Part shown: positions 1 to 6,512 of the stretch, piece after piece
How the letters are laid out: the number at the start of each line of letters is the position of its first letter
Numbering within the stretch: the first letter of the stretch is position 1
DNA from: Kiloniellaceae bacterium
Lineage (GTDB): Bacteria > Pseudomonadota > Alphaproteobacteria > Kiloniellales > Kiloniellaceae
Reading direction: 5' to 3'
Assembly: GCA_028280915.1 (NCBI GenBank)
Contig: JANQKX010000738.1
Coordinates: 1 to 12,101 of the forward strand
DNA: 12,101 nucleotides
Notes under the pieces: generated by a model
What the model saw: the letters and a program-made list of their open reading frames with translations, nothing else
The model's database searches: none
Told to the model about the DNA's origin: nothing
Position numbers and translations under genes: made by a program

Positions 1-207
1 GACGAGGTGAGCTGGTACGACGGCGGCTCCTGGCACGAAAACCTGCGCAACTCCGACGGCCTCAAGCCCCAGCCCCGCAAAGTCTACGACATCTCCGACG
101 CTCCCGACCGGGCCAAGGAACTCTACGAAATCTGCCTGCCCCACTACCAGCACCTGCACAGCCACCGCTTGCTGCCGGCAGTGGCCGAGGCGGCGGCGTC
201 CGGTTAG
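1..207 (+). CDS. C-terminal fragment of a gene cut by the window edge; possibly a sulfotransferase-like protein
   Basis: The reading frame is open from base 1 and stops with TAG at 205-207, so only the last 68 residues are visible and the true start lies outside the window. The fragment is soluble, rich in charged and aromatic residues, and has no membrane segment. The run from SWHENLRNS to a tail with LYEICLPHYQHLHSHRL resembles the C-terminal helix of bacterial sulfotransferase-family proteins, where a tyrosine-rich 'PYY..L..HR' tail is common. That is recall from a short fragment, so the function is uncertain. Codon use is GC-rich like the main part of the window and unlike the neighbouring toxin gene. 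Its stop overlaps the stop of the convergent toxin gene by three to four bases. Confidence 0.55.
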   Translation, partial: DEVSWYDGGSWHENLRNSDGLKPQPRKVYDISDAPDRAKELYEICLPHYQHLHSHRLLPAVAEAAASG

Positions 208-617
208 CCTTCTTCTTGATCACGTTCAAAAGAATGGTCAGACACCCATTTTACAAGGTCATTCTCGGATACGCTGCCTTCGCTCACACCAATCATGATT
301 TTGGCTGCATCGGCTTCCGTGGCATCTAGATAAAATCCGTTGATCCACAGGGTCATATGCAGCGCAATAAAGCCCATGCGCTTGTTCCCGTCCACGAAAG
401 GATGGCGGATGCGTGTGATGCCGTAGCAAATTGCGGCGGCCAATTGGAACAAATCTGGTGGTGTTTCCGCATAGGCTCTGATCTGCTCGGCACGAGCAAG
501 TGCTGCGTCGAGCCCACCTTCGTCCCTTACACCATGAGAGCCGCCGTGGGTTTCGATCTGATCTTTGTAAGCGGCGAGCAGGGCCTCTTTGATGGGAAAG
601 GCCGGATCTTCAATCAT
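204..617 (-). CDS. doc: Doc/Fic-fold death-on-curing toxin
   Basis: This is a 137-residue protein, the usual size for Doc toxins. The N-terminal half has the typical 'IETHGGSHGVRDEGGLDAALARAEQ' layout of the family (about residues 21-45, split here for brevity: HGG, GVRDEGGL, ARAEQ). The Fic motif HPFVDGNKR lies at residues 72-80, with catalytic His72, acidic Asp76 and Asn78/Arg80 for nucleotide binding. Phage P1 Doc phosphorylates EF-Tu and arrests translation; the same activity here is inferred. The ATG at 615-617 was chosen because it overlaps the antitoxin TGA (614-616) as ATGA, giving translational coupling, and because the Doc-like sequence begins there. A longer frame starting at 680 would run inside the antitoxin gene. 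The gene is less GC-rich than its neighbours, which suggests horizontal transfer. Confidence 0.93.
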   Translation of the reverse strand: MIEDPAFPIKEALLAAYKDQIETHGGSHGVRDEGGLDAALARAEQIRAYAETPPDLFQLAAAICYGITRIRHPFVDGNKRMGFIALHMTLWINGFYLDATEADAAKIMIGVSEGSVSENDLVKWVSDHSFERDQEEG

Positions 618-838
618 TTGGCCAATTCGGCCAGTGTTCGGGCATAACGCTGCTTGCAGACCCCATAGGCCTCCATGCACTTGCCAAATGTATCATCGGC
701 CTTGGTCAGCAAGATCTTACCGTCTTCCGCATGAACGTTCAGGCGATCGCCTTCGGCAAAGCCGGCAATCGCCAAGGATTCGCTTTTAAAATTCGTTCCA
801 ATGGAATTGCCGATTTTTCTGAGCTTGACGTCTTGCAC
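614..838 (-). CDS. AbrB/MazE/SpoVT-type antitoxin of the Doc module
   Basis: This is a small protein of 74 residues. The N-terminal part carries the swapped-hairpin AbrB signature: 'KLRKIGNSIGTN' close to the start, then 'GFAEGDRLNV' and 'GKILLTKAD', matching the MazE/SpoVT DNA-binding fold. The last 25 or so residues are helical and charged (FGKCMEAYGVCKQRYARTL). By analogy with Phd they are the likely toxin-neutralising segment. The start is GTG at 838, with a weak GGAT seven bases upstream; a TTG at 841 would add one residue and cannot be excluded. The stop overlaps the toxin start as ATGA, the classic antitoxin-first arrangement. The protein is expected to bind the inverted repeats in its own promoter and to repress the operon, probably better with toxin bound. 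Confidence 0.9.
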   Translation of the reverse strand: MQDVKLRKIGNSIGTNFKSESLAIAGFAEGDRLNVHAEDGKILLTKADDTFGKCMEAYGVCKQRYARTLAELAK

Positions 839-855
839 CAAACTAATCCATCGTA

Positions 856-899
856 GTGATAACTAGTGTAGTCACGAATGTAGTAACTTATGTGATTAC
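856..899. promoter_or_regulatory. Candidate operator: two imperfect inverted repeats in the toxin-antitoxin promoter
   Basis: Two imperfect palindromes overlap the promoter. At 856-875 the plus strand reads GTGATAACTAGTGTAGTCAC: GTGA/TCAC ends, inner AC/GT, and ACTAGT inside. It covers the predicted transcription start. At 883-899 GTAACTTATGTGATTAC has GTAA/TTAC ends and fills the -10/-35 spacer. Such paired sites fit autorepression by an AbrB-type antitoxin dimer; binding is an inference from position and symmetry. Confidence 0.5.
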
Positions 900-905
900 A
901 GTCAA
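877..905 (-). promoter_or_regulatory. Sigma-70-like promoter of the toxin-antitoxin operon
   Basis: On the minus strand a -35 box TTGACT (900-905) and a -10 box TACATT (877-882) are separated by exactly 17 bases. The first matches the consensus at five of six positions, the second at four of six. Transcription would begin near 868-871, giving a leader of about 30 bases before the antitoxin start. The region is AT-rich between GC-rich genes. Confidence 0.65.
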
Positions 906-929
906 CCGTTAATGTAGCTTGCTGTCCGG

Positions 930-1739
930 CTACCCGGCCAGGGGCGCGTAAAAACTCTCGGGCAGGCCGGCCTCGGCCCGGGCGGGGCCGTTGAAGGGGG
1001 GCTTGAGGCTGCCCTTGAAGTAGCGGGCCACCAGATCCTGCCAGGCCTCTTGGGGATTCAGGTCACGCCGGTCGCACAGAAAATCGAACCAGCGCTTGCC
1101 GATGGCCACATGGCCAATCTCGTCGGCGTAGATGATCTTGAGGGCCTCGGCGCTGGCCGCGTCACCCACGTCCAGGAGTTTGTCGATCATGGCCGGGGTC
1201 ACGTCCAGGCCGCGGGCTTCCAGCACCAAGGGCACCACGGCCAGGCGGGCCAGCAGGTCGTGGGCCGTGGCCGCGGCCGCTTCCCACAGGCCGTCATGGG
1301 CCGGCAGGTCCCCATAAGCGGCGCCCAGGTCGCTCAGTCGGTCCCGCAGCAGCAAGAAGTGCCGGGCCTCCTCATCGCCGACCCGCACCCAGTCGTCGTA
1401 AAAGGCCCGGGGCAAGCTCTCCTGGCCAAAGCGCGCCACCATGTCCCAGGCCAAATCGATGGCGTTCAGTTCGATATGGGCCAAGGCGTGCAAGAGGGCG
1501 ATGCGCCCGGCGCTGCCCGAGGTGATGCGTCGGCGCTTCACCAGCCGGGGCGGCACCAGTTCCGGGCGGCCCGGCCGCCCCGGGCGGTTTGGCGGCGCGC
1601 TGGCGGCTTCTGTTGTTTCCGATGGCGGGTCCAGGTCGCCCCGGCGCCAGGCGGCGGCTTGGTCGGCGCTCAGGCGGGCTTTTTCCGCCGCGTCGGCGCA
1701 GCGCAAAATCTCTATGGCCCCTTGCGCGAGACTGGGCAC
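930..1739 (-). CDS. DUF455 family ferritin-like protein
   Basis: This 269-residue protein matches DUF455 (PF04305), a ferritin-like four-helix family whose biochemical role is not established. Candidate di-iron ligands sit in the expected helices: HxE at 88-90 (AHIELNAID), EExxH at 123-127 (GDEEARH), Glu174 (VLEARG) and ExxH at 207-210 (ADEIGH). A Pro/Arg-rich linker at about 48-70 separates a short N-terminal helical region from the helical core. The start is GTG at 1739, preceded by GGGAGG (1745-1750) with five bases of spacing. An in-frame ATG at 1787 would add 16 residues but has no ribosome binding site. The gene is divergent from the rhodanese gene, with a 138-bp shared upstream region. 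No signal peptide or membrane segment is seen, so it is probably cytoplasmic. Confidence 0.9.
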   Translation of the reverse strand: MPSLAQGAIEILRCADAAEKARLSADQAAAWRRGDLDPPSETTEAASAPPNRPGRPGRPELVPPRLVKRRRITSGSAGRIALLHALAHIELNAIDLAWDMVARFGQESLPRAFYDDWVRVGDEEARHFLLLRDRLSDLGAAYGDLPAHDGLWEAAAATAHDLLARLAVVPLVLEARGLDVTPAMIDKLLDVGDAASAEALKIIYADEIGHVAIGKRWFDFLCDRRDLNPQEAWQDLVARYFKGSLKPPFNGPARAEAGLPESFYAPLAG

Positions 1740-1877
1740 ACAAACCTCCCAAACCGAAAAGACGCGACACGCCCAGTCGATAGACATCTTGGCCCGGCAA
1801 TGCAAGTCTCCCCTTGGCCCCGGCGCTCCACGGCCCCACACTGGCTCCGGCTCCGTTCGGTAAACAAGGAAAACCCC

Positions 1878-3497
1878 GTGAAGCAGATCTCTCCCCAAGA
1901 CTTGAAAAAAAGACTGCGCGGCCTGCACGACGGTGAGGGGGAACTGGCCCTCTTGGACGTGCGGGAGCAGAGCGTCTACGGCCGTGGTCATCTGTTCTTT
2001 GCCGCCTGTTTGCCCGTCAGCCGCCTGGAACTCCTGGCCCCTGATCTGCTGCCCTGTCGGCGGGTGCCCATCGTGCTCTGCGACGGCGGTGATGCCGATG
2101 GCGGCCTGGCCGAGCACGCGGCCACGCGGTTGGCCCTCTTGGGTTATGAAGATATCTCCCTGCTGCAAGGCGGCGTGGCCGCCTGGGCCGCCGCCGGCTA
2201 CGAGGTGTTCTCCGGGGTCAATGTGCCCAGCAAGGCTTTCGGGGAGTTTGTCGAGGTTACCTACGGCACGCCCCATCTCCCGGCCGCGGAGGTGGCGCGT
2301 CTGTCCCGAGAGGACCGCGACATGGTGATTCTGGACAGCCGGCCCATGGCGGAATTCCGGGACATGTCCATTCCCGGCGGCGTGGACGCGCCCGGCGCCG
2401 AACTGGTCTACCGGGTGCATGACATGGCACCCGATCCGGAAACCCTGGTGGTGGTCAACTGTGCCGGGCGCACCCGCTCCATCATCGGCGCCCAATCCCT
2501 GGTCAACGCCGGCATCCCCAATCCCGTGGCGGCGCTCAAGGACGGCACCATGGGCTGGCACCTAGCGGGCCTCTCCCTGGCCCACGGCGAGACCACCGCC
2601 GCGCCGCCGCCCAGTCCGGCCGGCTTGCGGGCCGCGCAAGAGGCCGCCCGCCGGGTGGTGGAGCGCTTCGGGGTTCAAACCATCTCCCGGGCTGAGCTGT
2701 CGGCCTGGCAGGCCGAGACGGACAGCCGCAGCCTGTTCCTCTTGGACGTGCGTGGGCCGGAGGAGTTCGCAGCCGGCCACTTGCCCGGTTCCCGTTCCGC
2801 GCCGGGCGGACAGTTGGTTCAGGCCACCGACGAATACCTGGGCGTGCTGGGGGCCCGCGTCGTTTTGATCGACGATACCGGCGTGCGCGCCACCATGACC
2901 GCTTCCTGGCTGATTCAAATGGGCTGGCGCCACGTGGCCGTGCTCGAAGGCGGCCTAGCGGGGCCGTTGGAGACGGGCGCCGCGCCACTGCCCGACCTCC
3001 CCGCAGTTTTGCATCTGTCTCCCGTTGACAGTGTTTCCGCCTTGGAACTGAAAGCTATCTTGGATTCCGGGGAGCCCGCCGGGGTCATCGACCTGAGCCC
3101 GTCTCCGGTCTACCGCCAGGGACATATCCCCGGTGCCGCTTGGGCCCTGCGCGGGCGCTTCGACCACCTGAAGCGCCACTTGGCCACCTTCGGCCTGATC
3201 ATCGTCACCGCCGACGATCCCCGCATGATCCGCCTGGCCATGCCCGACTTGGCCGCCGCTCTGCCCCATACCTTGCTGCGCGGCCTGGATGGGGGCACGG
3301 CGGCCTGGCGCGATCAGGGATGGCCCCTTGAAGAAGGCCTGACCTGGGCGCTTTGCGACGACGACGATGCCTGGGAAAAGCCCTACGGGGACCCGGCGGA
3401 GATGGCGCAGGAAATGCGCGACTACCTGACCTGGGAGGTCGGCCTGGTGGACCAAATCGCCCGCGACGGCGACGCCAACTTCCGCCGCTTCGACTAG
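1878..3497 (+). CDS. Four-domain rhodanese-like protein (domains 3 and 4 lack the catalytic cysteine)
   Basis: This is a 539-residue cytoplasmic protein built of four rhodanese homology domains, at about residues 5-112, 125-235, 265-365 and 380-490. Each carries the N-terminal 'LLDVR/ILDSR/LLDVR/VIDLS' strand motif and an 'H-L-PG' or equivalent segment. Domain 1 has Cys68 (VLCDGGDADGG) and domain 2 has Cys195 (VNCAGRTRS) at the active-site loop. Domain 3 has Asp-Asp (IDDTGVR, about 332-333) and domain 4 has Ala (TADDPRM, about 445) there, so they are probably catalytically dead and structural or binding modules. Active rhodaneses carry sulfur as a cysteine persulfide and pass it to thiol acceptors. 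The start is GTG at 1878 with AAGGA seven bases upstream; the open frame extends far upstream but that part is antisense to the DUF455 gene. The C-terminal tail (about 490-539) is acidic and unassigned. Confidence 0.9.
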   Translation: MKQISPQDLKKRLRGLHDGEGELALLDVREQSVYGRGHLFFAACLPVSRLELLAPDLLPCRRVPIVLCDGGDADGGLAEHAATRLALLGYEDISLLQGGVAAWAAAGYEVFSGVNVPSKAFGEFVEVTYGTPHLPAAEVARLSREDRDMVILDSRPMAEFRDMSIPGGVDAPGAELVYRVHDMAPDPETLVVVNCAGRTRSIIGAQSLVNAGIPNPVAALKDGTMGWHLAGLSLAHGETTAAPPPSPAGLRAAQEAARRVVERFGVQTISRAELSAWQAETDSRSLFLLDVRGPEEFAAGHLPGSRSAPGGQLVQATDEYLGVLGARVVLIDDTGVRATMTASWLIQMGWRHVAVLEGGLAGPLETGAAPLPDLPAVLHLSPVDSVSALELKAILDSGEPAGVIDLSPSPVYRQGHIPGAAWALRGRFDHLKRHLATFGLIIVTADDPRMIRLAMPDLAAALPHTLLRGLDGGTAAWRDQGWPLEEGLTWALCDDDDAWEKPYGDPAEMAQEMRDYLTWEVGLVDQIARDGDANFRRFD

Positions 3498-3609
3498 GGC
3501 CGGCGGCCCGGGTTTAATTTCGCCGGCTGTCAAACCACTGTCATGTATCCGTGGCACGGTCCCTTTGCCGAGAGCATAGTCCTAAGTGCTCTGTCTCAGC
3601 TTCAAACTC

Positions 3610-3635
3610 GAGCCGCTCCCACAGCGGCTCTTTTT
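3610..3635 (+). terminator. Rho-independent terminator downstream of the rhodanese gene
   Basis: The stem GAGCCGC (3610-3616) pairs perfectly with GCGGCTC (3624-3630) around a 7-base loop TCCCACA and is followed by TTTTT (3631-3635). It lies 113 bases after the rhodanese stop. It also resembles a REP-like palindrome, so a repeat origin is possible. Confidence 0.75.
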
Positions 3636-3677
3636 GAGTCTCCCCGGGCTGCTCCCACAGCGGCTCTTTTTGAGTCT
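3615..3677 (+). repeat. Tandem 27-bp direct repeat carrying the terminator arms
   Basis: An identical 27-base unit that begins GCTCCCACAG and ends TTTTTGAGTCT occurs at 3615-3641 and 3651-3677, a period of 36 bases. Each unit contains the loop, the 3' arm and the T-tract of the hairpins. The reverse complement contains TGTGGGAGC, a string typical of REP-like palindromes in some gammaproteobacteria. The rest of the 3498-3779 gap shows no gene; a small CGCC-TTTT-GGCG hairpin sits at 3681-3692. Confidence 0.85.
3646..3671 (+). terminator. Second, tandem terminator-like hairpin
   Basis: GGGCTGC (3646-3652) pairs with GCGGCTC (3660-3666), two of the seven pairs being G-U, around the same loop as the first hairpin. 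TTTTT (3667-3671) follows. It is a near copy of the preceding hairpin, 36 bases downstream. Confidence 0.6.
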
Positions 3678-3779
3678 TCACGCCTTTTGGCGGTCTTCAA
3701 CGCCTGCACCTTGTTCCTTTGGATTGCCTTCAACTGCTGCTAGCCTGCGGCATTCGGGGTGCGGAGTCGGGGGTGGTTC

Positions 3780-5072
3780 ATGCATGTGATGGTCTTGGGG
3801 GCGAACGGCTTCATCGGCGCGGCCATGGTGTCCGCCTTGCTGCGCGCCGGCCACGCCGTGACCGGCGTGGTGCGGGACGCAGAGGTCTGGCGCCGCCGCT
3901 TTCCCGCCGCCACCGCGCTTCAGGTGGACCTATGCCGGGCCGAATCGCACCAAGCCGGGTTTTGGCGGCCCCACCTGACGGGCATCGATGGGGTGGTGAA
4001 CGCGGCCGGGGTGCTTCAGCCCCGCCGCGACCGGGATGCCTGGGCCGTGCACCGGGATGCGCCGGCGGCCCTCTTTCAGGCTTGCGAGGCGGCTGGCGTC
4101 GTCCGCGTCATCCAAATCTCCGCCGTGGGCATTGGCGAATCCGAAACGGTCTTCGCCCGCAGCAAAGCTGCCGGTGATGCCGCCTTGATGGCGCGGGATC
4201 TCCCCTGGACCCTTTTGCGGCCAACCGTGGTCATCGGTGAGGGCTCTTACGGCGGCACGTCTTTCTTGCGCGCCCTGGCCGCTTTTCCCTTGGCCGTGCC
4301 ATTGATCGGCGATGGCGGCCAGGAGATGGACTTCATCCACAAGGACGACCTGGCGGCCGGCGTAGTGGCCCTGCTGGAAAGCGACCGCGGCGCCGGTAGG
4401 GTGTTGGAGCCGGCCAGCCCGGAGCGCATGACCCTGCGGCGGGCCGTCCTGGCCTACCGTGGCTGGCTCGGCCTCAAGGGCGCGCGGACACTTTCCGTCC
4501 CCTTCAGCCTAGCCAGTGCCTTGGCCCGCCTGGGCGATGTGGCCCAGCTGCACCCCGTGACCACCACCGCCTTGGCCCAGTTCCAAGGCCGGCTCACCGG
4601 CGATGGCGATGGTTTTGCCCGCGCCACCGGCGTGGCCGTGCGGGGCTTGTCGGCGACCCTGGCCGGACGGCCGGCGGAAACCCAGGACCTGTGGCACGCC
4701 CGGCTCTACCTGCTGCGGCCCGTCGTGCGTCTCGTCCTGGCCCTGCTGTGGCTGGTTTCGGGCTTGCTCGGCCTGTTCGGCGATGCCGCCCAGATCCACC
4801 AAGTGCTGGCGCCCCTGACCGGTGACGCAAGCCTGTCCGAGGCCTTGGCCCGGGTCATGGGCGCCCTTGACCTGGCCATCGCCCTGGCGCTGATCCTGGC
4901 CTGGCGCCTGAAGTTCATGGCGGCCGTGCAGCTGACCCTGGTGCTGGGCTACACCCTCGGGCTCAGCCTCGTCGCCCCCGGGCTCTGGGGCGATCTCTTC
5001 GGCGGCCTGCTGAAGAACCTGCCCATCATCGCCCTGATCCTGGTTCACCGCGTGTTGGAGCAGGAGCGGTGA
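3780..5072 (+). CDS. Atypical SDR (NAD(P)-binding) fused to a C-terminal DoxX-like membrane domain
   Basis: This is a 430-residue fusion. Residues 1 to about 300 form an extended/atypical SDR: the dinucleotide-binding GANGFIG (7-13, GxxGxxG), the NAAG strand (74-77), the LLRPTVVIGEG segment (145-155) and a C-terminal substrate lobe. The usual YxxxK is FARSK (125-129), so the catalytic Tyr is replaced by Phe and the lobe may bind a nucleotide rather than act as a dehydrogenase. Residues from about 312 to 425 hold four hydrophobic segments of a DoxX-like domain (PF13781 type). The protein is therefore predicted to be anchored in the inner membrane with a cytoplasmic SDR. The ATG at 3780 directly precedes the nucleotide-binding strand; an in-frame GTG at 3759 is possible but adds no family sequence. 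It overlaps the DUF2269 gene, so the two probably act together. The substrate is unknown. Confidence 0.9.
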   Translation: MHVMVLGANGFIGAAMVSALLRAGHAVTGVVRDAEVWRRRFPAATALQVDLCRAESHQAGFWRPHLTGIDGVVNAAGVLQPRRDRDAWAVHRDAPAALFQACEAAGVVRVIQISAVGIGESETVFARSKAAGDAALMARDLPWTLLRPTVVIGEGSYGGTSFLRALAAFPLAVPLIGDGGQEMDFIHKDDLAAGVVALLESDRGAGRVLEPASPERMTLRRAVLAYRGWLGLKGARTLSVPFSLASALARLGDVAQLHPVTTTALAQFQGRLTGDGDGFARATGVAVRGLSATLAGRPAETQDLWHARLYLLRPVVRLVLALLWLVSGLLGLFGDAAQIHQVLAPLTGDASLSEALARVMGALDLAIALALILAWRLKFMAAVQLTLVLGYTLGLSLVAPGLWGDLFGGLLKNLPIIALILVHRVLEQER

Positions 5073-5542
5073 GCGATCCCTACCTCTGGGTCAAATGGGT
5101 CCACATCCTCTCCGCCACGATCCTGTTCGGTACCGGCCTGGGCACGGCCTTCCACATGTACGCCACCCACCTGCGCGGCGACCCGGCGGCGATCGCCGCG
5201 GCCGCCCGGAATACGGTCTTGGCCGATTGGCTGTTCACCACGCCCGCCGCCGTGGTCCAGCCGGTGAGCGGCATTTTTTTGATCGTCATGGCCGGCTATG
5301 ACCCCCATGCCCCCTGGCTCATGCTGAGCTATGGGCTCTACATCTTGGCCAGTGCCTGCTGGCTGCGGGTGGTCTTCCTGCAGTTCCGCCTGCGGGACCT
5401 GGCCCATGCGGCGGCGGCGCGGGGCGGGGCCTTGCCCCCGGCTTATCACGCCGCCATGAGACAGTGGTTTTGGCTCGGCTGGCCCGCCTTCATCAGCTTT
5501 TTGCTGATTTTCGCCTTGATGGTGATGAAGCCGGATTTTTAG
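5069..5542 (+). CDS. DUF2269 family integral membrane protein
   Basis: This is a 157-residue protein with four hydrophobic segments, at about residues 6-31, 58-78, 84-107 and 133-153. It begins with the family-typical 'WVKWVHILSATILFGTGLG' and has conserved-looking His12 and His29 in the first helix. It belongs to DUF2269 (PF10027), whose biochemical role is not known to me. Histidines placed this way could bind heme or metal, but nothing here proves it. The start GTG (5069) overlaps the TGA (5070-5072) of the SDR-DoxX gene as GTGA, so the pair is translationally coupled. The stop is 28 bases from the stop of the convergent nitroreductase; that gap contains a GGCCGGCC palindrome but no clear terminator. 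Confidence 0.88.
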   Translation: MSDPYLWVKWVHILSATILFGTGLGTAFHMYATHLRGDPAAIAAAARNTVLADWLFTTPAAVVQPVSGIFLIVMAGYDPHAPWLMLSYGLYILASACWLRVVFLQFRLRDLAHAAAARGGALPPAYHAAMRQWFWLGWPAFISFLLIFALMVMKPDF

Positions 5543-5570
5543 GGCCGGCCGCTTAGGTCAGGCCCCGGGT

Positions 5571-6215
5571 CTACTCATCGGATGCCGGCGGCGTGAAGTC
5601 CGAGACGATCTGGGCCAAGTCGGGACGGGCCCGTTCCTGTAGGCGGATCTGGGCCGTGCCCAGATAGACAAATCCCGCCACCTGTTCCGTCTCCTCCAGG
5701 CCGAGCCAGGCGAGCACATCCGGGTCGTAGGCGTACCACTCCGTGATCCACTGGGCGGCAAATCCGTGGGCGCTGGCCGCCAAGAGCAGGTTGTGGCAGG
5801 CCGCGCCGCAGGTCAGGGTCTGTTCCCAGACCGGCGTTTTGTGGTCGGGATCGAGCTTGGCCACCACGCAGACCACCACCGGCGCCCGGGTGAAGCGGCC
5901 GCGTTCCCGCTCGATCTGCGACGGCGTGGCATCGTCGTTCTTGGCGGCATAGATCTCGCCCAGGCGCATGCCCAGCTCGGCCCGGCCTGCGCCGGCGATG
6001 CGGATAAAGCGATAGGGCACCCCGCAGCGGTGGTCGGGGACCCGCGCCGCCAGGGTCAGAATGCGCTGCAGGGTGTCCGGCGTGGGCCCGGGCTCGCCCA
6101 GCTGATTGGCGACGGTGGAGCGCCGGCGCCCGAGGGCCTTGACAAAATGATCGTTGGCGTAGCTGTCCAGCAGGGCTTCGCCCAAGTCCGATAAATCCGT
6201 TGGTAATGACGACAT
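5571..6215 (-). CDS. Nitroreductase family protein (YdjA-like)
   Basis: This 214-residue flavin-dependent nitroreductase resembles the short YdjA/TdsD-like branch. The FMN-binding 'GRRRSTVANQL' (29-39) is followed by the branch-typical 'AARVPDHRCGVPYRFI' (56-71), where PDH-x-x-x-x-PW/PY is characteristic. 'ACHNLLLAASAHGFAAQW' (139-156) forms the cofactor-contacting helix and 'VYLGT' (183-187) the last strand. Members bind FMN and use NAD(P)H to reduce nitroaromatics or quinone-like compounds; the physiological substrate is usually unknown. The N-terminal extension of about 24 residues before the first motif is longer than in YdjA, so a later start is conceivable, but the ATG at 6215 is the only good candidate at the front. 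The gene is convergent with the SDR-DoxX/DUF2269 operon. It is GC-rich like the core genes. Confidence 0.9.
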   Translation of the reverse strand: MSSLPTDLSDLGEALLDSYANDHFVKALGRRRSTVANQLGEPGPTPDTLQRILTLAARVPDHRCGVPYRFIRIAGAGRAELGMRLGEIYAAKNDDATPSQIERERGRFTRAPVVVCVVAKLDPDHKTPVWEQTLTCGAACHNLLLAASAHGFAAQWITEWYAYDPDVLAWLGLEETEQVAGFVYLGTAQIRLQERARPDLAQIVSDFTPPASDE

Positions 6216-6344
6216 GGTCGCGTTGTCCTATTCCATGATCCAGACCAATGAAACGACGGCCCCACCGCGCGTCCTTTCGCCGCCCGGAGGTTGGCCCAGA
6301 TCGCCCCAATAATCAATCCGTTTGCGATCAAAAGGCTCGGCCTA

Positions 6345-6384
6345 AAAACACGGCCCAAAAAAACACGACCTTCAAAACACGGCC
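6345..6384 (+). repeat. Three short direct repeats, AAAACACGRCC
   Basis: AAAACACGGCC occurs at 6345-6355 and 6374-6384, with AAAACACGACC at 6360-6370, spacings of 15 and 14 bases. The last copy runs into an ACGGCC-G-GGCCGT inverted repeat (6379-6391). The elements lie in the roughly 300-bp non-coding gap (6216-6512) between the nitroreductase start and the end of the first kinase gene. I see no gene in this gap on either strand. A regulatory role is unproven. Confidence 0.55.
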
Positions 6385-6512
6385 GGGCCGTTTCGCCTAG
6401 AACGGCGGGCTCCGGCCCGGACGCGTCTCTCAAACACCGGCCATTTGACGCCCTTGTTGAGGGGACGGTTGATAGAGGTATCCATTGGACACGGGATTCA
6501 GGGGAGCGGTCG

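Noticed and set aside
1050..1877. Upstream extension of the rhodanese frame
   Set aside because: It is antisense to the DUF455 gene and has no family resemblance. A ribosome binding site and the domain 1 sequence support the GTG at 1878.
930..2561. A 543-codon open frame on the minus strand spanning the DUF455 gene and the first part of the rhodanese gene
   Set aside because: Only the last 269 codons (from the GTG at 1739) match a family. The upstream part is the antisense shadow of the GC-rich rhodanese gene, with low-complexity His/Gly/Gln-rich translation.
5575..6309. A 244-codon minus-strand frame overlapping the nitroreductase
   Set aside because: It is out of frame with the clear nitroreductase and gives an Arg/Gly/Pro-rich translation typical of a shadow.
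6216..6512. Possible small genes in the gap upstream of the nitroreductase
   Set aside because: Short open frames exist on both strands, but none has a ribosome binding site or family resemblance.
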